NCBI GenBank assembly: GCA_003118195.1
Contig: BEXV01002401.1
Location: forward strand, 43,052-55,029
DNA length: 11,978 nt
Reading direction: 5' to 3'
Origin: Hemicentrotus pulcherrimus
Taxonomy: Eukaryota > Echinodermata > Echinoidea > Camarodonta > Strongylocentrotidae
In this document: positions 1 to 9,500 of the stretch, piece by piece
Layout: every line of letters begins with the position of its first letter
Position numbering within the stretch: the stretch's first letter is position 1
Notes under the pieces: generated by a model
Seen by the model: only the letters and a program-made list of their open reading frames with translations
Told to the model about the DNA's origin: nothing
Databases searched by the model: none
Position numbers and translations under genes: made by a program

Positions 1-477
1 GGGGGGGTAATCATAACATGTAGTTTGATGGTTTGTTTGTGTGGTTGCCAACTTCCGTCAAGATCAATCATACGGAGAGGCTGATTATAAACCAATCCAC
101 AGTGCTATCATCAACTTCTTTCAAGGCTTGTTAAAGGGCCAACATTTTGAGGAAACCAACTTATAATTGAAAAATTTCCTGAAAGTACGGTGCAAAATAT
201 TCATTAGTAGCAAAATTCATTTTCTCTTTCAAATTTCAAATTTGAAGTTTGCAACTAGCAGTAGTTAAATAACCCATTTGTTTTACAAATTGAGGGCTTC
301 AATAACGACAGTTGTCAATCATATAGAGCAACCAAAACATTTTTTGGATCTGAACTTTTTTTTAATATACTTTCTTAAACTCAATCTACTGCTACAGATA
401 AATATTCAGATAAGTTTTTGAGGGCTTGTAAATCCCTGATAGGGCCTTTCAGGGTTATAACAAAGCAATGTACTTAC
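1..477 (-). other. Partial intron 5 of the MSP130-like gene
   Basis: This intron begins at the GTAAGT donor (477-472) and runs off the left edge. The sequence is AT-rich and no exon, RNA gene or clear repeat is seen. The window opens with a run of seven G. Confidence 0.7.
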
Positions 478-595
478 GTGGTGTACTTGAAGCATCAAGA
501 TCGTTGTTGAACCAGGCTTTCATACCCACTGGGTTAAACCCAGTGATGGCCTCGTTTCCGGGAGTGAGGATGAGTTGGACGATAGCATTGTTGGC
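478..595 (-). CDS. MSP130-like exon 5 (last one visible)
   Basis: The exon has 118 nt. The acceptor is CATAACGTACAG (AG at 597-596) and the donor is a consensus GTAAGT (477-472). It enters in phase 0 and leaves in phase 1. It encodes residues 289-327: ANNAIVQLIL, TPGNEAITGFNPVGMKAW and NNDLDASSTP. In family members the NNAI strand is followed by a 'GFKDW...LDAS..DGG' segment, and this exon has VGMKAWFNNDLDAS at the same place. The following exon must lie to the left of position 1, because no acceptor plus family-like coding sequence is seen in 1-477. Confidence 0.88.
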
Positions 596-3500
596 CTGTA
601 CGTTATGAAAAAATGAAATCAAATAAAATCACTGACGTCACTCTTGGGTGTCTGCATCTAGATTTTGTTTTTCTTCAAAGGGGTGGACATAATTCCGAAA
701 TTTTCTCTTCAATCAGATTAGCAGATGTTCTGCTTGCTACTGGCCTATTAGATGGATACTGAAAAGAGAAGGCACTTTTTCATTTGCTGCTTTAACAAAA
801 TAATTATGAGCAATATAATTTGGTTTAATAATATTAATAATCTTTTTAATGTCCACTTCAAATGTCATCAAGTTAAACCGAAAATTGAAATTCTTTTTTG
901 CCCAATTGATCGTGAGCCCGGAAGCCATTGAGCAGTGCCAGATCGACGTTGCTTAATCCCTTATTGTCAAACGCCAAACAAGGTAACAACAAATCACGTC
1001 TTTAAACGTCTTTTGGTATGACGCGACCGGGGTTCGAACCCAAGGCTGTGAGGCGGACGCTCTACTGACTGAGCCAACACACCGGTTTTAAAGGTGGAAG
1101 GGCCGGTTTTGCCCACTCCACTAGAGGCGGGTGCAATAATACAGGACGCGTTATACAAGGGGGACACGGGTCATAGAAGACGTTGTTCCAGGTGGAAGGC
1201 AGATCTAACGAGACGAAGGTCCAATTGTTAAACGTATGACCAATTGTGCGCATGTCCAAGGAGACGCAGGAGCAATGGGACAACGTTCCAAAGGGACATG
1301 ATGCCAATGGAGCTGCATGGACGTAGGTCAAATTATTGGACGCATGACCAATGAATGGTACGTGATTCAACAAGGGACCCAGTTCCAACTGGACGCAGTT
1401 CCATTGGTCCAACTGAACCCGGTCCAAACAGGACGTGGTACGTCCAAAAGCGAAGGAGATTGGCGTACAAACACTAAGAGGACTGTGTCTTTGCTAGGTG
1501 ATCTAAACATACCCTGAGACTGACGTAGGCGGTGTCATTGTAGGTTGGGTCTCCAGTGACGTATGTTGGTTCGAGGGACTTGGATAGCGTTGGCCTAGAG
1601 CCGTCCATTGAACCGTCGTATGGCATCCGGACTCCGTTGAGGAATGGCATATTAGTCCTGAAAGATAGAACAAATATACGTGATGAGTATTAACAACCCA
1701 AGAATCTACCACCAAGATTAGTCAATGTGAGGCCACATGAAAAATGGTACTTTTGCCAATCGTGGTGATTGTACCGATAGTAAAACTATCACTGACCTTA
1801 TACTCCGTATTTCTCGTTGTTACCGCGTAACATACATACTATTATCAATTGCTCGCAAAGTATCCTTTATCGAATCATACTTCTAAAGTTGTAAAACGAA
1901 TCGATCGAGGTTTTGAATACTCATATGATAAATAAGATAGAAATTACGAGTTATTGCAACCATCTGTATAATAACTTCATGAAAATCCAAATTGACCGCT
2001 AATCACAGTGACGTCAGATCAGACGTGTAATATTAACTATTTATTCCATTTGAGGCCCATTTGCATTAATTCCGACTAGGAGGCTTGTCATGCAATTAAA
2101 CTTCGATTTCTAGTGTGTTTATCATTATTCAGACGCTCAATTAGTAATATCATATCGACATATATCAATGATGATGTCATTTTTTTTTTATCGGAAATCG
2201 GATCGCAGTCGGTTCGTATAGTGTACGTGGGGTGCATTTAGTGGTCAGCATAAAGGGAGTCATGGGGCTCACGCCCTTCCCCCAATATTTTAAATGCAAG
2301 AATAATCATAATAATAATATTATTAGGTTAAACTGAAAATGGAAATTCTTTTTGCCCAATTAATCGCCACCCTCAATCCTCGACCTCCACCCCCAAACCC
2401 CTCTTTTTTTTCTACAACCGCACCTGGTGAGGCGGGCTTTATCCTTACATGGTATTGAATCTCCTGAAATCCACTGTGGTGACAGTCATCCGGTGGCCAA
2501 ATTGAGCGGCGCATGTGCCTTGAGTGGTTGCAAAACGCGATCCGGTTCCGGCCCCGGCTCCTTGGCGTGGGAAGTTCGGTTGACCGCCCTGCTGCTGCTG
2601 CTGCTGTGCCTTCACGATCCGGACGATGGAGATGGTTCCTTCGGGATCCGTGAAGGTGTTGGTCGCCGCATCTTCGGCCGGCGTTCCCTTGTTGGCGATC
2701 ACGATCGTTTCGCAGTTGTGGAAGAACTTAAGACTGACCGGGTCAGCGCCGACTAGACAAAGAAACATGAACAAAAGTTCCTGATATGAAGAATATTCTT
2801 CCGGTGAACTAGGCATGTGAATGGTACGTTTTATTTTAGCTATACGTTATGTTTCTAACTTGTTCTCTAATAATTTATTTGTTTTTTGTTGTTGAAATCC
2901 TTATCAAGTTCTAAGAATTGTGTGACCTCGAACAAGATTCTACAGCTTATCCTTTTTCATCATATCAGAAAAGATGTAGGAATCTATATATTTAATTGTG
3001 TATACAAATGTATAAATATATATCATATATTTATATCTTGCTGTCCCATATTACATGCGTGACATTTCTTTGCCTCCATTTTATCCGTCAGTGAACTTAT
3101 CATTCTAAAACATTGTTTTATTATCTTGATGGCAAAACGTCACCATTCCAATTTATCAACGATATACAACTAGTGCATAATATACACATTCAAAATTAAT
3201 TTCATAATATTTGTCTACAACACAATTAAACAACCAATTTCGAACACGATCTATCAATTTAGAACTAAATTTTGGGCACAACTTGAGAGGCGTTCTTACC
3301 CTCGGCACTGCAAAGATTGTTCCATGTCTTACTGACCCGCCTGTACATATCCCACACATGGACAGTTCCAGGATCGGTTATTTTGGCACCGCGAGTAATC
3401 CAGGCGACAAGAAATCCGCAACGCGCGATATCTGTAGCCGGACCCGTCGTCTTCTGGCGACGGACAATATTCGGTCGAGCGAATCTGGAGTAATCGACGA

Positions 3501-6500
3501 CCTGGACGAATTTGTTGCCTGAAAAACATTAATAAATGTACATGTTATTAGAAGAAAGAGAAAATCAAAGAAAAAAATACAAAACTCTGGTCAGTGTAAC
3601 TCTTCCCGAACTCTTGTAGGTGCATCTGCCATATCTCATAATGTGTTCATAAGCCTATCCATGGACCTTGTATTTAAATTATATCGTAGGCCTATTTAAT
3701 ATGAAATAATTAGATTTTAAAATGGCCTCTGATAACATATTGATTGGTATTGGCCTCCTTTATAACCTCATGACGGATTTAATAAATGTAATAAACCTCA
3801 TTATAGGGATTCCAGAAAAAGATCTACAGAGCATCACAAATCGGAGATATGTATATTTGGTGCTGACAGAGCACACCCCCAATCATTTTTTATTTTTCAT
3901 TTATGAGGTTATTTAAATAAACCTGGGCCCCGTCTTACAAAGAGTTGAGATCAATCTCAACATGGCAATGGCCTATCAAGATCATCGTTACATGCGATGT
4001 TTCAAAACTGCGATCGATCGCAATTCTTTGTAAGACGGGGCCCAGGGCTTCTTTTAAAGGCAAATTCAATTTGTAAATTAAGAAGTCTTATCCATAGGTC
4101 ATGATATACATAGCTGCTGTTTAACTTGTTCTTCTCTTACACAAAATACTTGATAAGCGTCATAAGGACAGAATTGACACTTTCCTAATCAAAATATATG
4201 TAGATATAAAATCTGGCCGATGGTTTAGTTTTAGATACATACAAAATCTTATAAAATCTAAGAGATTTCGTAGTATAGTGAACACACAAAAGTCTCGCGA
4301 TTCGAGTCCAGATATTAATCTACATTTTGCCACTCTCCTCCCAAGGTGAAGTAAATGGGTACTCGGTACGAATAAATTCCCTGATTGGTTATTAAAGCGC
4401 CTTATCAATATCATGGAATCTCAGCTATAGCCATGCAGGGTAATATTAATAAGATAATGCTTTGTATTCAGCGCAGTACACGTTATCCATATTTATACTA
4501 GCTACGCTATATTAATTGACAAAAATTTATTATTATGATGATGATTATTATCGTTTTTATGAAATGGCTTGGGTCGACCTTGGGTCTGTAACTTATTCCC
4601 GATAGCTACAGCCACCGAGACCTACGACCACTATTGATTTCTTGGACCATCTGGCCACATTTTAAGGGCTCGCTAGGCCCACGAGGCCACGAGCCCGAAA
4701 TTTTGCTATCTTCTCTCATGTATTTCCCTTTTTTGGCGGCCTAGTTGGCTGTCGATCTCGTGAATCTTTTGAAGCTGTCTTCTTCTATATCTATATTGTC
4801 CCATGTATATATGTGTTTGTTCGTCGGACTCTTGAGATGATCCCCATTTCCTTATATACCGACAATGATAATGATAATGATAACTATTACTATAAACTGG
4901 TATATTTTGCAAAAGGTTGTGGTCATTGGTGTTACTGACCAATTTATGTTAAGGCTAATAAGTCTTTAACCAAATACTATTTCTACATAGACCGATTCTA
5001 TACTTGTGGGCATTATAATAGTCACCGTTCTTGGTGCTGTGTGGCTAGCCCGTTGAAACTTAAACGTCTGGGTGTGGCCACGTCAGACAAGTAAGGAGCT
5101 CATATCCTCTGACGTCAATGCCTTCAGANGGGGAGGGGGAGGGTCTCTTCAATTTTACCTTATTTGGTGAAGATTATAGTCAATGCAATACCATAAGTGA
5201 TGAAAAGTATCGCTTCTTTTTACTTTTCTCTTTATAATGATACTAAATATACTGTTAAGCAAAGGTCAAACGACCTTATAACAATGAAAGGTATGAAATT
5301 GGAAGAGAACGGATTAAGGAGATAGTATGTGAGTGAGGGGAGAGAGTGAGGGAAAGAGAGAGAGAGAGAGAGATAGAGAGAGAGATAGAGAGAGTGAGTG
5401 ACGAGGAGAGATAGGGAAGGGAGAGAGATAGCGAGAGAGCTAAATACGAAGCAAACTTTGAACAATAATTATCTTGTCGGAATAAACTGATAAACTTTAA
5501 CTCTCATTGTTTTTGAATAATTTGACAGAAATTAGTAATTCAGGAAATCCCGAATTAATTCTTCATTCATATCAAAATATATACATTCGATTTTTATCTC
5601 CAGTCGGAAGATTACAACTTAGAATGCTTCTTGAATTTTTGTTGTTGTTACTTGATCAAGAATGCAAAGTATGATATTTGTAATGCAATAGCCCCGAATG
5701 AAAATCAGTTTGAGGATTAAACGGAAGTCCATGGCTTATTGTGCATTAAGCCAAAACTATCAGTATAACCTCAATGTCAAAGTCAACAAAAATGTTGTCA
5801 AGAACATGATATCAAATCCGACTTCAATATCTCAGTTGATATTCATCACACTTAGTAATGTAGGGTAAAGAAAGAACTTGATACGACCCTCGATCAGTCT
5901 GAAGGGCAGCGGGAAGCAAAGAGGAAGGGGCCACCCCCTAGTGGGGCTTAAGATGAACCTTTGATAGGGGGAAAAACAGGAAAGGGGGTCAAGGAAATCT
6001 CGTCTGATCTCTGCCAACCCGAAACCCTGCTCCTGTCTTCACGGTGCCTTCCTTTTCTGGTTAGAGTCTTTCATGGACTCTATCCCAAAACTATCTGCCC
6101 GTGTCTATACAATTTGTTTTTCTGATCTTAAATCTCCCTTACTCAAAGCCCTGCTCTTGTCTATACGACGCCTTCCTTTCCTGGTTTAAATAAAACTTAA
6201 TATTTGACAGTGTCTACACAATATTTTTCTTATCAGAAATCTCCCCATTTCAAAACTCAGAAGAAGAAAAACAACAACAACAACAAGACAAAAACAAACG
6301 ACAAGATCGCAAAAACTTTCAAAAAATCAACTAGGACAATTTTAAAAATCAAATATTAAAATGTGTGAATATGACAAATGAATTACATAATCCTATCATG
6401 AAATACAGGCAGTATTGAATTTAACTTCTTGAAAGAATTTGCGATCGTGTTAAACAATACAAACACAAACAAAAACAAATCTGTGAAACAAAAAATGAAA

Positions 6501-9500
6501 TAGTTACTCAAATCGGATAACCAATAATCGGATATTAACTTTAGTTAAGAAAGTGCAGTACTACGCGCGCTTATCTCATCTACATGTATATCAGTTAAGC
6601 CAGTAAAACACTCTGCGAATACTGATGCAAACACTTAATGCACCATCTACATTATGTTAAGAAACATTGATATCTTTCCAGCATGTTCAGGGATTATATT
6701 TATCTTTCAATATTTTGCTATACTCGGGCATTACAAAAGACATTTGAGAATAAGATATGTTCTTCAATGCCGCTCAGACGTCGGGATTGTATGTTCATGT
6801 AAAAACAAAAGGGGGTATTAAAATCATGGTACATTATTTGCAGATAATGTAATAATAGTATTTGTAATTTCAGATAGGTTTCTAAATGTTATATAGAATA
6901 TCTCCTTTTTCTTTCTATTCTGGATCAGACTAAATAAAAGTGTCTTTTCCTTTCTTTGGCTGCTGCCTTCTAGGGCATAACATTAGTTTTATCTGTTTTT
7001 TGGAATTGTCATTGTAATGTATGTATCTGATCATGTTTAATTCCCTGTTGTTTCTTATGTGCTGTTAAGTGTAATGAAATGAATGTATGATGCAAAACTT
7101 GTTTTGCGGCTGCAATGCAGAACCATCGGCTGACTAAACTCAAGACTATTTCAGTTTAAACTTTGCCTATAGTGTCTCCCGAGGAGAATTAAAGTGGATC
7201 TACCTACCGCCGTCATCACCACCATAACACGGGAAATGACGCATCGCAGCATGAGCTAGGGGCCCGTCACTGTCAAATAATAGCGTAATGTGATCAGAGC
7301 TAGATGCCTTAGAGGGAGGGTTGGCGTCGAAAGCCCCCCTCCCCTACATTACACATTCTAGTTGGCAGATCCGTAACTTAGAATGATCCTTTCACCCTGT
7401 AAATTTCGCATTCATTATTTTGTCAGCTGATTTTATTAGGTCCCCCCCCCCAACTTCTCTTGCATCCCCCATTTAAATTGTTTCAGCAGTGCCCCTAAAT
7501 CCGTTTATAAGTTATATGGTAAGGTAACTGACTGTGTATTGCCTCCAACCTAGATCTGCCACTGCTTTGCCTACAAGTGTCAAAACTCAAGTACAAGACT
7601 TTCCAAGGTTGTGACTGCGTGACATGGACTGTGAATAGGAGCAAACAGGTACATAAAGCGGTATGGGATGAGACTGTTAAATAAACAAACTAATGTTTCA
7701 GCCTTGTAGGAAATTAAAAGAGGGAAAACAAGAGAGGGAAGGGGGGGGGCACTTAGACCACATCCCCCTTTCGCGACGCTGAGCCCAACCCTGTCGGCTC
7801 TAACCGACCAAGTCCGTCAACCCATTTAAGCACTGCAAGAAAAGGATAAAGGATCGGAAGAACAAGTCAGCATCCCCGGTGAATTGCAGTTCTCTTATCT
7901 CTACACGCCATTTGCGAGTGAACTCTCTCTCTGATTCACGGGCATCATCGGATCGGGAGTGGCGTAGCAATGGCTCGCCACTAAAGGGGTACTGATATCA
8001 CGGAGGGAGGGGGCACATGGCTTACAAGGTTGGTGAAATGCGACTGTAAATAGTTCATAGGTTCAATAAGAAGGTGTGGGTCTAGACCTCTCATTTTCTT
8101 TTCACGATCCATTTCATTTCCACCGTCTTTTTCTTTCTTTTTTTCTTTTACTTTGCCATTCGGTGGGGGATGTGCTCTTGTGTCCCCTATAGCTATGTCA
8201 CTTTTTTCACTGATCAACGGTTTACCGCGAGTGACTAATCCGCATATAGTTGCCTGGAGTCACGGGAAATCACGGGGTATATTGCACGGGGACGTGGCAT
8301 TGGCAACAAAACAACTAGCGACCCCTCGACGAAGTCATAGCAATTTCATGGTAGATAAAATCAGCCCCCAAATCAACTCCCTCACAAGTTCACCGCCAGA
8401 AGTTTAAGGAACTGCACTGATTAAAAAAACCTTAACTTTATTCCTCTGATGATAGGTGAATAAGCTCGGAAAATGCATTTGCGGTAAATAATTTCCCGCC
8501 CGAAATTTGGACCATGGAATATTAGTGCATAGGCTACAATCTCTTTACATTTTAAGTAAAAGATATAGTTTTAAAAAACAGCACTAACAGTGCTTGTAAT
8601 TGTTGACACAACTGATGTTGTTTTTGTTGTTGCTAGTAACAATGCCGATGTTGAGGTTACGTCTAAAATTAATTAGAAACATAGCAAAGAAACATATAAG
8701 GTCAATAGGATCAGTGGCAAATCAAATTTCCGATAATTTATTAAGAGACAGCTGAAGTTGGTGGGTTGGTTTATTTTGAGCTTCAAAACAGGGCAAACTT
8801 TGGCACAGTACGACACAGATGCTTCCAAATAGCTAACCTGATTTAATATTTGAGGACAGTTCAATAAAATTATGGAATTATCATATTTTTAGATTTTATT
8901 CATGGTCACTTTTAAAAGTGAAGATGACGTGATCTGCCAGAGAGTGGGAAGGAGAGAGAGAGAGAGAGTGAGAGAGAAGGAAAAGGAGGGGGGTGGGGCG
9001 GATTATTCCAGTATAATCATTGATTGATAAAACAAAAATCTGTTATAAAAACAAATAGCCCCTAACCGAGGATGCCTATATCCATTCAAATACTTTGGGT
9101 AACTTATTCAAGGCCTGTGTTTTAAGCTCTCCTGAGTGGTGCAATCTCTCCTAACTATCTGACGCATCATTTTAATGACGCGGGCCTGGGTCAGTGAGTG
9201 ATGAGGTCTTTGACACATCATGTTAGGGTTATACGGTACAGAATAACAATTTTGATTGCAAAATGAATGAAGCGAACATTGCGGTAAATTATTTGGATTA
9301 GAGCTAATTGCGTAGACAAGTTTGAATGGCTCAGGTAGTAGCGCAATCAACATGAAACCCCTTCTCCACCGGGTATAAAATTATCGCGTGTCCAAATGAT
9401 TTATTGGCGCATGTAATCTCGTTATAGAAATGACGCCTCGTGCCAAACGGGAATACTTATTTGGCTCCATTTAGGGTAAATTGGTGTCGGCAATGACGCA

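Larger units (their letters stand above)
596..1512 (-). other. Intron 4 of the MSP130-like gene
   Basis: This is a 917-bp, phase 0 GT-AG intron. About two thirds of it is repeat: a tRNA-derived SINE and, against its 5' end, a degenerate minisatellite. A perfect CRE octamer lies near the acceptor side (633-640). Confidence 0.82.

Noticed and set aside
1012..1088. A functional tRNA gene on the minus strand
   Set aside because: The A and B boxes are good, but the anticodon stem does not pair and bases are missing between anticodon loop and T arm. The body continues as a SINE.
1062..1427. A 121-codon minus-strand ORF with repeated NNxTxV motifs
   Set aside because: It spans the SINE head and the minisatellite. 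The motif repetition follows the 108-bp DNA period, so it is a repeat artefact inside an intron.
2427..2756. A 109-codon plus-strand ORF
   Set aside because: It is antisense to the well-supported exon 3; its poly-Leu run is the complement of the poly-Gln codons.
3211..3522. A 103-codon plus-strand ORF
   Set aside because: It is antisense to exon 2 and shows no family motif.
3329..3529. The minus-strand frame with MFFRQQIRPGRR over exon 2
   Set aside because: The overlapping frame NKFVQVVDYS... matches the family and joins both neighbouring exons in phase; this frame does not.
5232..5465. A 77-codon Leu/Ser-rich minus-strand ORF
   Set aside because: It is translation of the GA/CT microsatellite.
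8153..8407. An 84-codon plus-strand ORF in intron 1
   Set aside because: It has no recognisable motif, no splice context and a composition like its non-coding flanks.
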